A stretch of DNA of 64,000 nucleotides, taken from positions 30,813,001 through 30,877,000 of the forward strand of contig NC_065575.1 in assembly GCF_937616625.2 (NCBI RefSeq), in the 5' to 3' direction. A program made the position numbers and the translations under genes. Shown one piece after another: positions 22,677 through 34,902 of the stretch; within the stretch, counting starts at the first letter, position 1; every line of letters starts with the position of its first letter. This DNA is from Mercurialis annua (taxonomy: Eukaryota; Streptophyta; Magnoliopsida; Malpighiales; Euphorbiaceae). The notes under the pieces are model-generated. The model saw only the letters and a program-made list of their open reading frames with translations, was not told the DNA's origin and did no database searches.

Positions 22677-24348
22677 TTATTGGTGCGGTTGAGCACCCCG
22701 GCTACCCAAATCAGCAGCAGCAGTGGCTGCTCGATTCAAAGCACCCGACAACCAAAACGCTCCCTTGGAGAAATAGCTACTGTTTACCACACTGTTTGCA
22801 GCAGCAGCAGCACTTCTTCCGGTTGCTGACACCGCCGATTTGGTCACATCACACACATGGTACTTCTGATCCACAGCTTTAACAGCTTCCATACCCGCAA
22901 AAATCTTATCCGCAAGCCCAATTCTCTCCGTTAACTCTGCAACCTTAGCTGCAGCAGTTGCAGTAACTTGGTGAGACTCATCAAAAGCTTTCGCCTTCCC
23001 CAGCGTGTATTTTCCCTTGGCCACCATGTCCTTGACGACTCCCTGAGCCATAGCTACTGCTTCTCCAGCACTAGGAACATATTGACTTCTCCCTGGGTCG
23101 TTCTACAAGATAAAACATTCAATTACTAAACAAGGACTATACAACAAACTGTTTCTGAAGACACGTATATACAAGGCATACAGTTGTTTCCGTTTCATCT
23201 TCAACTCTTGCTGAAGGACTGTTCCACATATCGAATTCATCTACATAGTGTCCCCAGCGTGTTATGCATACACGTTGGTCCAAAATCGTGGCACCCTAAC
23301 AGGAAAAAGCAAAACAACAGAGTTAAGCAAATACGGAGTTGCACAAATATCAGGAAAGATAGCTACAACTGAATTAAAGTGTTCTCAGCAATATTTATGC
23401 AAATAACACAGGCAATCTAAAATAATTGGACCTGTAAATTTCAGGAATAACCATAATATAATCAACTTACAGCTAATATAGACTAAACAGAACAATGATA
23501 ACAATATCTACTACAGCAGTGTAACAAGAAATGCAATGCCATAACTTTAGGAGGTTAAGAATTTATAGACCAAGAACGAAAGTGCACATACCTATACAGG
23601 CAATAGAAATTTCATTGACGATCTATATTTTTAGTTATTTACTTAAATAGACAGCTCAAATTAATCCATAGCCCTAAACCCTAATGAATTGCAGACAACA
23701 ATAGAGAATGTGAAACAAAATTTGACCACCTACAACATCATTTCTATTTTAAAGCAGAGGCAGTTTTATTGAAAACCCAGGAAAGAGTTTCCTCGAAAGA
23801 AAAGGATACAACATCAAGTGCATTGAAATGTTTACAAACGGATGTATACATACAGCATAGACGTCAAAAACGAAAACTAAAACTAAACCAGCAATAACAA
23901 CACTGATATTGATATCGAATACCAACATTGTTAGAAGCTAATGACTATCAAAACACTCTTTATCACTATTAAGTAGAAGACTTCCACATCTAATTCTTGG
24001 AATATATTTTAAAGAAAATGTTTGATCTGAATACGGACAAATGCAATTTGGTAAGAAGAAATGGTTAATAAACCAATACTCACACTAAGCAAGACAGCGG
24101 TCTCTTGAGAATATGCATTCTTGAATGTCACATATGCGGTACACGCATAATCACCCGACCTGCGTAAATCCATTCAAAAGAAAGTAAAATGACCCATAAT
24201 CACAAAATGTGAACTAGAAGTTTAGAAAATACCTGACAAGTTCAACACGGTGAATAGAACCCGAAAAGGAGAAAAAGTCGTAAAGATCCGTCTCCGTAGT
24301 TTTAGGAGATAGGCCTGTAACTTCTACATCATACCCTTCTGCATCCAT
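22677..24348 (-). CDS. RRM protein of the BPA1 (binding partner of ACD11) family
   Basis: Four coding exons on the minus strand: 24348-24233, 24159-24084, 23295-23182, 23102-22677. They are GT-AG with joining phases, giving 732 nt and 243 aa, the usual family size. Residues 6-80 form an RNA-recognition motif (YDVEVTGLSPKTTETDLYDF ... SGDYACTAYVTFKNAYS ... GATILDQRVCITRW). After a short linker (residues 82-120) comes the alanine-rich family tail: AKAFDESHQVTATAAAKVAE, LTERIGLADKIFAGMEAVKA, then SAVSATGRSAAAAANSVVNS. In Arabidopsis these proteins bind the sphingolipid-transfer protein ACD11 and act in cell-death/defence control, at membranes rather than as classical RNA processors. A 5'UTR intron (24616-24354) is likely from its donor and acceptor. 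The start ATG lies 5 nt after that acceptor. Confidence 0.92.
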
Positions 24349-25014
24349 AATTCCTATCATTTCAGTCGAACACAAAAAATTAAAACCACCATATGAAAGT
24401 ATCTCTACTTCAACAAAAACTTTGATTCTCAATTAATTCAACTACTAATCTAGCAACCAAAACAAACTAACTTAATTGAGCAGCTGATGCATCAAAACCC
24501 AGGTGTTTTTTTTTTATCAAATTAAACCCTAGGTGTTAATTAATCATTGTGATTGAATGAAATTAAACGAAATTCGAATATAAGGACTCAATAATAGCAT
24601 AAAATTAGTCAATTACCTTGAGTTTGTTTGAATAAGAAAAGAAGAAGCTTGTAGATTCAACAAAAGAGAATAGCTTTCACTCTTTTTTTTAATTTTTTTG
24701 AAACTTTGTTTGTTTGGCAATTTGGTTCGTTACTGTTACGTAATGCGGCGGTTATGCAGTAGTTTCTTTTAGGATTAACTTATTTTAAGCTCCCTCAACT
24801 TACGTTTTTTATTTATTTGGTTCCTGAAGTTTTATTTAGTCCTATTTGATCTCAAAATTTTGATATTTGATCTTATCTGATCTCTGAAATTTGATTTTTC
24901 GATGCTTCGAATCCTCAAATGGATAATCGTCTATTATATGGTCTCAAGGAATAGTTTTATTGTTTTTTCATACTTGGAAATAATTTTATTACTTTTTATC
25001 AACTTCACAAAGCA

Positions 25015-27881
25015 TGGTACAACACCATCTTCATGAATCGCGACCGGCGCTAGGGTATGGGTAATGTAGTACCAAAACCCGTAGCTAGCCATTCAATTAA
25101 CATATAAACACATAAACCTGCAGAAAAACCAATGCTCGGGGGCAACCGAGACTTCAGCGTAAATCTAGCAGTTATAATATTTAACAGTTAATAAAACATG
25201 CTTATCCAATTCCGAGTCTAAAATAGATTTATCATAAACCAATGTAAATAATATAACATGCCAAAGAAATATAACTAGTCGAACCAATCCGACAAAATAT
25301 ATAATAATAATAAAGACGTCTAGTTACTACTGCGGTATAAGAATAAAACAGTTTTACAGTTTATCAAAAATAAATGGAACCTCCGAAGAAAAGTAAATGC
25401 GGAGATCACCAGACTCTCTCAGATCATAACCCTGGGAAAAATTGGGAAAACAACGGGGTCAGATATACTGAGATGAGTTTATACCACTATCTACATTTAT
25501 TAAGTGGAAAACCTTTAAAACCGTTTAAAACATTTAATAACGATATTTCGAATAATAGTTGGAACCCTAATCCACAATTCTAAATAAATAACATAATCCA
25601 ATAGGTCTGGTCCCGAGAGCTGAGCTACACCGAGTTACCACTGACCACACTTATACCAGAGTCCCGAGAGTTGAGCTACACCGAGTTACTCTACTTGGTC
25701 CCGAGAGCTATGCTCACACCGAGTTACCACATTACCATAATTACCTTTCCCAGATCATTACCGGTGCGTATACAGTCCTAATGATGCCCATTAGGTAGCA
25801 TGTTCCAACTAGAAGCCATAAAAACAGTTCGAAATATACGTACAGTATATATATTTAATATTAAAATAACAATTTACTTAATAAAGCGGTAAATAGTAAG
25901 TACAAACTCACTGCTTGCTAATCCACGTGAAAACCGGCAAGCAACTAATCATGGTTCGCCTCTGGAGCCCGAACAATAGACGGGGCTAGACAAATAAAAT
26001 AATTATTAAAAACAGACCCTAACTCTAGAGAGTACTAGACACCACATAGGACTAGCACAAATAACACGTCGGAATAACACAAGTCAGAATACACCAAAAA
26101 TACCCATTAGGTAATAAAGCCCAATTAATACAAGTCTATTGAGTTCTCGCTTAAAATCCAATTTATAAATATTATTTAATAATCTTTAAATAATGATTAA
26201 TTTTCCAAATAGTGGGTTAGCCAAATTATCATTAACTACCAAGCTAACCTCACTTGTCGGGTGACCCAAGTCTAACCCGACTCAAAACGTTTATCAAATA
26301 TAAACCGGACTTTATATTTATAAAATAATTCCATAAAATAATAAACCATTTTAAAAGCGGAACTCAATAACTTCAATTTCAAGTAACCCAAGTTACAACC
26401 CAAAAATCTAACCATTTTAAGTTTATAAAAGTTTAGGGACTAAATTGTACTTTAGCCAATTAGGGACTAAACTGTACTTTAGCCAATTAGGGACTAAACT
26501 GCACTTTAGCCAATTTGATATCCGAAATCAAATTAATTGCTTTTGTTTATAATTAAACCAAATATAAAGTTATTAACCAAAAATCCACTTAATTAAGTTA
26601 TAACATAAGTTCAGGGGCTAAATTGTAATTTAACCAATTTTATGCAAATTTGATATTCTTAATTAAATCAAATTACCCGAGTAATTATATTTGTTAAATT
26701 TATAATAGCTATTGTTTTCAACTTAATAATTATAAATCAAATCTAAATTCAAATTATTAGTTAAAGTTTAACATTAAGGATTTATTTGATTTGAGTAAAA
26801 CATTTTGGTGATCAAAGTGAGCAATTGATCATCTCTTTGCTTTTGAACAGCAACTTCCCCCGTCTAGCCATGAATACCAAATAGAACTCCATTTTTCCTT
26901 AGCTACTGGATTACTTAAACAAGAATTCAATCTCAACTAAATCAATCTATCTCACCAAATATAATCTAACAATAACTCAAGCAATATCCATAAATTCGTA
27001 ACCAAACAAAACAAAGAACAAAATCTACGGTACTTAGAATATTAGATTCACAGCGGCACAAAACCGAAACGATACTTCCATTGATGAACAAACTAACATT
27101 CCATGAGATTCAGAATCATGAATCAAGCAAAATGATAACCACATAGAAGGAAACCATTCGGCAGCAACAATTCACACCCAAAACAGATTATACAAGTTTC
27201 AAAGCGGAAACCGTACGACGATTGAAACGAGTTCGATAACGTACCGTTCAACAAAAATGAGGTGGCGGATCGAAGGTACGCGAGTCTAGAATCTCTGGAA
27301 ACAAACGGTTTTGATTTCGATCTAGAAACGAATGAGAACGATCAGAAATACGGAGTTGCCGTTTAAGCCAAATCTGAAATTTTACAACGCAAAGAATCTT
27401 ACCGGAGCAGCGACTTTGGAGGATGATAACAGCTTCGTTTCTCCGAGAAAGATCAAGAGGATGGTGGCTAGGGTTTAAGAGAAGTGTGGTGGAGATTTTC
27501 TGTCAAGAAAATGTTTTTAAATACCGCACGTATCTAGGTCAAAAACGGGTGACAAAAGGCCCGGTCACTAAGCTCATTAAGAGCTGCTACATTCTCGAAC
27601 GAGACTCAGCCTTTTGGGCTGAGTCCCGTTCGGGCTCGTACGAGACCAGACTTGAAAAATCATGGGTCTCGTACGAGACCTTGTGGTTTCGTACGAGACT
27701 CATGGGAAAAATCTTTTTTTTTTCTTTTTGAATTAAAAAAATTTAATTGGTTGAACCATAAAATTAACCCCAATCCCGAACCAACTCGAATCAAACCGCT
27801 ATCATCGAAGTTACTTCAAAACGACCGGAAAATTGTCGAAAATTATCGATAAACAAATATAAAATTTTACGGGACATTACA
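25015..27881 (-). mobile_element. Solo LTR of a chromovirus-type gypsy element
   Basis: It begins TGGTACAACACCATCTTCAT on the plus strand and ends TACGGGACATTACA; read on the minus strand it starts TGTAATGTCCCGTAAAATTT, a common start of Tekay/Del-type LTRs. It shares with the LTR at 59230 the block GACCGGCGCTAGGG near its end and a repeated motif (CCCGAGAGCTGAGCTACACC then GAGTTAC) at 25610-25740. No internal region or coding sequence adjoins it. The flanking 5-mers (AAGCA, CGGGC) differ, so recombination or decay has removed the duplication. Confidence 0.7.
26434..26514. repeat. 27-bp triplication inside the solo LTR
   Basis: TAGGGACTAAACTGTACTTT plus AGCCAAT occurs three times in tandem (26434-26460, 26461-26487, 26488-26514) with one or two changes per copy. 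Confidence 0.85.
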
Positions 27882-28038
27882 CGGGCATTCATTTGAGAAC
27901 ATGAGAAAACAAAAAATTTAAGTTCATGGACCAGATAAAAGAAACATAAAATTAAGGGATCAGATAAAACCAAATCGAAGTTTAGGGATCAAATAAATAA
28001 AAAATGTAAAATTTAAAGGACATGAAATGGATTAATCC

Positions 28039-28599
28039 GTTTTTATGGACTTCTTACATAAATGACTCGTGAAACAAATATCTTTTTTCCCTGAGATAAA
28101 AAATTGTTATAAATTAGTTATTTTTTATTTATTTGTTTTCTTAAGCTCTCCTTTTAAGCAAGCGAGCAGCGAGCCTCGACGACAAAGCTTATAGACTCGG
28201 GAGCAGTGTCGATAGTGATAGATGTTAGTTAGCAATGAAAGTTTTTTTTAAAAGCTGTAATATGCGTTTATCGATGGCATCGTTATCTCTTCTTCTTTAT
28301 ATATGTTAATTTTTTTTCTAATTTTTTGTTTTTTTTCCTTCTTCGATCTAGTGATGAAATTATTACCTAACCTTTAATTAGGAGAAGATAAATTATAAAA
28401 AAATTTAATCGCTAATAATTCTAAAATTTAGAGTTTGAATTTGTGGAAGGAAAAAAGAGATAATTTCAACATTAATCTTTGTCTTTATTTTCATTAGAGT
28501 TGGTGTCTTTAGAGCTTAAAAACTTGTTTATTTATCCAGCAGATTTACCAATTGAAATATAAATTTTTTTATATAAACGTACCCTTATTTTTTATAATA
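28039..28599. other. AT-rich intergenic DNA, nothing recognised
   Basis: No open frame, inverted repeat or family motif stood out between the right arm at 28038 and the hAT MITE at 28608. Confidence 0.5.
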
Positions 28600-28607
28600 C
28601 ATATAAC

Positions 28608-29158
28608 TAGGGGTGAGCAAGAACCGAACCAAACCGAAAAACCGAACTGAACCGAATTTCATTGTTCGGTTTGGTTTTTCGGTGAAAACGGTTTGATTCG
28701 GTTTCTATTTTAGGTAAAGTTTGGTGTTCGGTGTTCGGTTTGGTTTGGGTGTTTTAAAAACCGAACCGACCGAAAAACCGAATTAACCGAACTTTAATAT
28801 AAAAAATATATATATTTTTAAAAATAATATACATATATACTTATATTTATATTTTTGTCTTTATATCTTAATTATTATTGATATATGAATCAATATTTGT
28901 TATTTCAACATATATGGAAGTTTATTAGACTTTAATTATTTAATATTTCAATTAATTTTAATATAAATTTTTTTTAAAAATAAAAAATAGTGAAATTCGG
29001 TTTTAACCGAATCGAACCATACCGAACCGAAATTTTCGGTTTGGTTCGGTTCGGTTTTTTCACCTCCAAACTAAAAGTTCGGTTTGGAAATTTTCCAAAT
29101 CAAAAAAACCGAAAAAAATCCAACCAAACCGAACCGAACCGACCGATGCTCGCCCCTA
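28608..29158. mobile_element. hAT MITE, 8-bp TSD CATATAAC
   Basis: Termini TAGGGGTGAGCA / TGCTCGCCCCTA, flanked by CATATAAC at 28600-28607 and 29159-29166. Both arms are packed with AACCGAACC / GGTTCGGTT pentamer-like repeats, a known style of plant hAT MITE. The element is 551 bp and has no transposase. Confidence 0.92.
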
Positions 29159-29315
29159 CATATAACATGTTTGATAATATGTATAAGCGATTATTTGAAC
29201 TTATTTTGATACTCTAAATATATTTATAATTGTAATATATCAATATTTCCTTCATTTGGTTTGAGAAATGGGCATCAACTCGTTTCGTATTTGATTTCAA
29301 TAATTATATAAACAA

Positions 29316-30588
29316 GGCAAATAAGCTCAAAAACTACTCACCTTTCAATTCTTTTTCAATAGCACCCTGACCTTGCAAAAAGTTCAATAGCATCCTATTT
29401 CGTATTTTTACATTTCAATGGCACCCTAATATAAAAAAATTAAACAATTTTATTATTATAATTTTATTATTATAAGGATGAAAGTATTTAAAACAATATT
29501 ATTTAAAATATATTCAAATATACCCTCTCCTCCACTAATTAAGAAAATATCTAAACGTATCCGACCCAACCGCTCGACCCGTCATCTTTTCCGTCCCGGC
29601 ACCACCCACTGTCAACCCACCGTCGCTCGTCCTCCATAGGGAAGACGAGCAGATTCAAATCTGAAAACTGAAGCTTTAAAGCATAGAATCCACAAGAACA
29701 AACAGTTCCCTGAACATGTTCGACGAAATTCCTAAGAGAAATTAAAGAAAAAAATATGTGACTCTAACATCAAACCCAACTTAATCCATTAAAAACCCAA
29801 CTCGATTATAGGATAATAATAAATAAATAGATTAAAAATAAATGTGAAAATACCCGAACTTCTTTTTCTTGGGCGGTTCATTGAAGAAAATTTTAGTAGC
29901 AGTCATGAAATCAAGATTATCTAATTGGCGATAAGTTCCATCGTATCTAGTAATACTTGATTCAATCTTGTGTTTGCTGCTGTTATTGGGAGTGGGTTTT
30001 GTGGTGTTGGTGCAGAAATGTTGTCTTTGAATGAGCTTCAATCGGAGGAATGTGGGTCTGCCGCGAAACATTGGTCTTGTTTTGTCATCAAACAGTAATT
30101 ATTGCACACTAAATTTGTTGCGACTTCTATTCTTGCATCCTCACATTCAAGTCTGCTCGCGTCCCATGGGAAGCGAGCATATCTGCTCGTCTTCCCGAGG
30201 AAGACGAGTTTGTGTTCCTCAGGAAGACGAGCAAGTCGTCTTCCATGGAAGACGATTTCCAACAATGGGTCTGACGTGATTCCGGCATAACGGGATCAGA
30301 AGTATTTTATTTAATTAATTTATATGAAATAATTTATTTTTATTTTTTTTAATTTTAGGAAAAAGATGGTCTTTTTGTATAATTTATAATATTAAGTAAT
30401 ATTTAAAATATTTGATAAATTTGAAAGACATTTTCTGAATATTATCCAAGTGAAAAGAGTTTAATTTGATACTTTAGGGTGCTATTGAAACGTAAAAACA
30501 CGAAATAGGGTGCTATTGAATTTTTTACAAGGTTAGGGTGTTATTGAAAAAAAAAATGAAAGGTGGGTAGTTTTTCAGCTCATTTGCC
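29316..30588. mobile_element. MULE, 9-bp TSD TATAAACAA; probable Pack-MULE
   Basis: Arms of about 120 bp (GGCAAATAAGCTCAAAAACT on the left, GGCAAATGAGCTGAAAAACT inverted on the right) match closely, including repeated CAATAGCACCCT blocks. TATAAACAA occurs at 29307-29315 and 30589-30597. The 1273-bp element has no transposase. Its interior holds a coding-like minus-strand segment (29832-30071) and an array of GAAGACGAGCA-type inverted repeats (30150-30255). Confidence 0.88.
29832..30071 (-). pseudogene. Probable captured host-gene 5' exon inside the MULE
   Basis: The frame starts MFRGRPTFLRLKLIQRQHFC, an arginine-rich, acid-poor N-terminus like a mitochondrial targeting sequence. It continues with polar sequence to NEPPKKKKFG, where a GGGTATTTTC donor-like site follows at about 29860. 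This looks like a first exon picked up by the transposon. I could not name the donor gene with confidence. With no downstream exons in view it is unlikely to make a full protein. Confidence 0.45.
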
Positions 30589-30643
30589 TATAAACAATAA
30601 TTATATGTCTACTTTATTATAAAATGATGTATTATATTTACAA

Positions 30644-31141
30644 GGGTTGAATGAAAATCCATACACCAACTTTGATCTAATTTGCAACTACAATATAATC
30701 TTTTAAACGTGGCAATATCGGTAATGAACTTTCACTTTTGGCAAATCGATAATTATTTTTTGGGACAATTTTTTTGAGTTGGAAGCCGGAAAGAACATGT
30801 ATACTGGCACAATGGATTCCAGTATTTGCCACGTAATTTGGCACGTTTTCAAATGAAATCACAAACTTTAGCGTAATCTGCAATTACAACACTAATTATA
30901 AAATGTTTGACAAAAACAGGCATCAAAATTTACTTTTTGGCAAATCGAAACACCGTTTATTTTCCAACATGTCAGGGTACGTGAAAATCCCGAGTTCAAC
31001 CTCAGCAAAAATGTCCTAGAAAGATATCAGTATATCGATTTGTCAAAAGTGCAAAGTTCATTACCGACATTGCTAAGTTTAAAATTTTATGTTGTAATTG
31101 TAAATTAGCTCAAAGTTGATGTATGGATTTGCATTTAACCT
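30644..31141. mobile_element. MULE-type MITE, 8/9 matching TSD
   Basis: Arms start GGGTTGAATGAAAATCCATAC and, inverted from 31141, AGGTTAAATGCAAATCCATAC. The next about 90 bp also match (AATTTGCAACTACAA, CGGTAATGAACTTT, TTGGCAAATCGAT). Flanks are TATTTACAA (30635-30643) and TATTTAAAA (31142-31150). The element is 498 bp and non-coding. Confidence 0.78.
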
Positions 31142-31242
31142 TATTTAAAATAAAAGGTGAAAATAAAAGGTGAATAGCATTATATTATATTCTCTTGTTT
31201 GAAGTGTTTATATTTTTCATTTGCTACTATTGTGAGGCTCTC

Positions 31243-32600
31243 TGTGAGCGGAGCGAGGTTCAGGGTCCGCTGGCCCAGACTTATGGGTGACTTCGGATCT
31301 GGAAAGGTTTGAAATAATGGAGTCTCCACCTAGTTCAACAAGCAAATGTCTTTTATACCGACTAGATAACCTTACTCGCTTTTGAGTAAGATTATCGTGC
31401 GTCAGACCAAAAGATCGGATTTGTGGACCGCCCAAGACTCGTGTGCTTATCTTATAATTTACTAGTTTATTTACAGGACCTATTCGGTTATCTCATCTCA
31501 ACATTCATACAGTTCATGATATAATTTGTTGGAAATTAAACACATATGAAAGTGGTAAAGGGATTCATATAAGACGCGCATATGACTCAATTCTAGGCAG
31601 GTAACGAATACTTCTAGGCATACATCTAACCCTGGCGGTTTCTATCAAGTAGTTGAATAATGGCTGGTCTTGATTAGTTTACATGCATAAAGCCAAAAAC
31701 CGAATGTCTAAGTGAGATTGGTTTTATTTTAAGTCATCTTGAAAGTTTATATTACATTTTACATGGCAGTCTTGAGATGTCTAAGTGATTTGCTGGAATT
31801 GTTTGATTTGATTGCTAATTTGATGAGGTTAGTCCTTTAGCCTACTAATATTTGGATTTGACATGTTTTTGGCTAAAGCGATTTAAACATATTCAACATA
31901 CCTATGGGCAGGTAGTAAACATACAAGGTTAGGAATACCTTTTAACCTCGTCGATCGGAGTGTCTGGCACTCGATGCGTTTTGACCGTCAGTGTGGTCAG
32001 AACTGGGTATCGAGTAAACATAAAAATTCTTCGTCTTGTTAATACGAATCCACTGGTTTGAACTGTGATCGATTCGTAGTTCAAACATACCCGGAATCCC
32101 TTCCGGAAGTTTTTGATTTCGTCGATCGTGGGCTTCAGGGCCTCGTTGGCTTAGCGGGTTACAAGTTTGCTCTTTGAGATCTGAATTAAATAGGGACATG
32201 CCCTTTACATTAAATATTATAAGACTACATTCAAAACAGTATACATGTGCTCAAACAGGACCCAATTTCGAGCCCAAACGTGCCTGGAAACACAAAAATA
32301 AGGTCGGACCAGGTCCAGAAGGATGTGGAATCAATTCTGAGGAGGGGGGGAATGAAGATCTCGGCGCCACTCTGAGTGGCAGCGGCACCACTCTATAATG
32401 GCGCCGACGCCAACAAGAACTAGCAGTAGCGCCGGTTCTTGCTGTATTTAGGGAGCTTTTTTGGGTTTCGGGAACATGCAATAAGAGCTCCAAAACACAT
32501 CAAAACACACAAAAAACATTCTAAGTATACTGGAATTGAAATTCAACAATTAAACATGCATTAATCATCCTAAAGCACGCTCTTCAGTTTATTATATGTC
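31243..32600 (-). mobile_element. Partial LTR copy D of the A/B/C Tat family
   Basis: It is collinear with 57054-58400. Shared blocks are TGTGAGC at the LTR terminus, CCTTACTCGC, CTATCGTGCRTCAGACCAAA, and the TTTTGACCRTCRGTSTGGTC block at about 31979. It ends exactly at the LTR terminus on the left without a primer-binding site, and fades at about 32600, short of the TGTAGACACC end. It is most simply an old truncated solo LTR. Confidence 0.65.
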
Positions 32601-32649
32601 TCTGTTTAGTATGCTTATTATAGTGCGCGATCAATAAGAATTGTATATG

Positions 32650-34260
32650 TTGAGATTTCTTTGGAAGGGTGATGCAAATTCTTGAGTGTTGAGTCAGGTT
32701 TCTTGGAAGGTTGTCCATGAGGATTTTTAAAAATGAGGATTATAAATTTTCTAATTTATATGTTAGAAATCAAATCCTTTTATTTAAATGAATTTGGCGA
32801 GTGAGGATGAATAGTGGAGATTCTACTTTGGTTCAATGTTATCTCGAATTGCTCTTTAGTGGTTGATTGAAATTTTCTTTTATTTGGCGATGTAAGGAAA
32901 TTATCGTTTATTTGGAGAGGCATTAGAAAATTATGTCGCAACGATGTTGATAGTTGGCTAATTGCCATAGCTAATTTAAAATTTAAGGCAGGTGAGGGGG
33001 AAGTTTTTTTTTTATGGAATTATAATTGGATGGGTTATGGTCCGACATCGAAGCTTTACCCACGCCTTTTCAATATTTTGAACCAAAAAAGAGCCACCAT
33101 TAAGGATATATGTGGAGATAGATGGCGTTGGCAGCTTCGTTTAAGGGGTAATGAACTTCTTTTGTTTGTTGATTTGCAAGCTAGGTTTAATTCTCTTATA
33201 TTTGGTGTGGGTCGTAAGGAAGAATTTTTATGGAATTCGAGTTCAAGAGTTTTTACCACTGCTTCGTTTTATGTGTTTCATGGGAGTAGAGAGTTTGTTG
33301 GTAGTTTAGCTGCTGGCCATAATTTTTCAACAAGTGCAGGTCTAGTTCGTTCAATAAGTGCAGCTGTTGGATATAATATTTCTATAGCAGCAACTTTGTT
33401 CCATTCAACAAGTGTAGGTGTTGTTCATCATCCAAATGTAGAAGTAATCCCCACCTCTGTGGCAATAATAGCAGTTGTTGTTCTTCATCCAAATGTAGAA
33501 GCATGCCCGACTTCTTTGGCAATAACAGCATGTCATCTTCAAAGTGACGCAACAGTCCGACATTCTTTTACAAGAGCAGTTTTATGATTCTTTGCAAACA
33601 GCAGGTTAGCCATCTTTGTTGTCAAAGGCTGCTCCTTAGTTGGTCGATGAGGGTTCGGCGATTACTCAGAATTTGGTTATGCAAGTTCAAGCTTGTTTGG
33701 TCTTCTATATATAACACCTCCTCGAGTTAAATTCTTTATTTGGCTTACTTTGTATAATTGAGTCCCGTCTCTTCAACTTTTGGCTATTCGATCTATTGTC
33801 TCTCTGAATAACTCAACATTTTCTATATGTGGTGTGGTTGAAACGCAAGATCATATTTTGATTCATTATAGCTTTGCCAGAGATATTTGGTGTGATATTT
33901 TTTGAAAACTTGAGGTGGTTTGGATTTCTTCTTTGTCGTTTGTTGATTTAATACTCAATGGCAGGAGATTACTCCAAGAGGTCCGTATTGGAAACTTTGA
34001 CAAGTTTTTTGGATGATTGTAGTATGAGAAATTTGAAAGTGCAGGAACGATAAAGTATTTCATAAGAAGGCTTCTGATAAATATGCAGTTATTTTTAATT
34101 ACTTCTCTAAGGCGGCTTGATTTTTTAACAACTCTATTGAGATTTTGCTTTTTCAGGATTGGATATTGTTAGAAATTCAAATTGTATTTTTGTCTCGGAT
34201 CCTTGATGTTTCCTTTGCTTAAGTCGTAACCTCCCACGTTGTGCGTATCACTTTTTAAAC
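32650..34260 (+). pseudogene. LINE (L1-type) 3' remnant with zf-RVT region
   Basis: The conceptual translation, with many stops and frame changes, follows the C-terminal part of plant L1 reverse transcriptases: a QVSWKVVHEDF segment near 32690, then FFLWNYNWMGYGP, KLYPRLFNILNQKRATIKDI and RWRWQLRLRGNE (33030-33170). From about 33700 there is a zf-RVT-like block (PPRVKFFIWLT, then a Cys...VETQDHILIH...FARDIW pattern). The open frame 33030-33587 is part of this remnant, not a separate gene. No poly(A) tail or duplication was found; the 3' flank abuts a Helitron. Confidence 0.7.
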
Positions 34261-34305
34261 GAAATCTTAAATTTTGATTATGATTTCTAATATACTTATT
34301 ATCTA

Positions 34306-34902
34306 TCTATACTATATATAAAAGCACGGATGGGGAGGGGGGGACAGGCAAATTTACTGAATAATCCTTTTAAATTTACTATATATAAAAGCACGGATGG
34401 GGATGGGGGACATGCAAATTTACTGAATAATCCTTTTAAATTTATTACTAAATAAAGGTTTTATAGTCATTAACTAATTAGTTATTTAATTAATCACTAT
34501 TGTATTTAAAGTCCTAATTAGAATAGGTAGCTAAATTATCTCCAATTTAGTTGTTAGTATGTAAAAAATAGCTAAATTGTCTCCAAATTAGTAGGAATAC
34601 CTATCTTTTAGTTTGATTTAATTACAAAATTAAAATATTGTATTTAGTAAATATATTATTATTAAAATTTTAATTTTATTATTTTTAAAGATATTATTAA
34701 TAAAATTAAGTTAAATATTTAATTATGGTTATTATAAAATCAAAAGAAGAATATATTATATTATATTTATTTTTATAAAAATTCTTAACTAATTTAATAT
34801 TGATTATAAATAAAAAATTGTTATAATTATAATAAATTTACTAATATGTACATTGCCGAATTACGTTACGAGTCACGTGCATAGCACGTAATGCGAAACT
34901 AG
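34306..34902 (+). mobile_element. Non-autonomous Helitron
   Basis: The 5' end is TCTATACTATATATAAAAGC, and the 3' end is CTAG at 34899-34902, preceded by a hairpin (CACGTGC ATAG CACGT) about 10 bp upstream. Host A precedes and T follows, as expected for Helitron insertion between A and T. A 5' segment of about 75 bp (TATATATAAAAGCACGGATG ...) is duplicated at 34310 and 34381. There is no Rep/helicase coding sequence. Confidence 0.8.

Larger units (their letters stand above)
24772..28038. mobile_element. Probable TIR element split by a solo LTR
   Basis: GGATTAACTTATTTTAAGCT (24772) and the reverse complement of 28038 (GGATTAATCCATTTCATGTC) begin arms that keep matching inward (for example TTTTTTATTTATTTG and GATCC-type blocks). 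The solo LTR at 25015-27881 sits between the arms. The 9-bp flanks are not equal, so the ends are tentative. It lies 150 bp upstream of the first exon of the BPA1-like gene. Confidence 0.55.

Noticed and set aside
28608..29158. AACCGAACC repeats as a telomere-like or satellite sequence
   Set aside because: They are the arms of a hAT MITE with exact termini and an 8-bp target-site duplication.
33030..33587. 185-codon plus-strand frame as a new gene
   Set aside because: The first half matches the LINE reverse transcriptase tail and the flanks continue the LINE in other frames.
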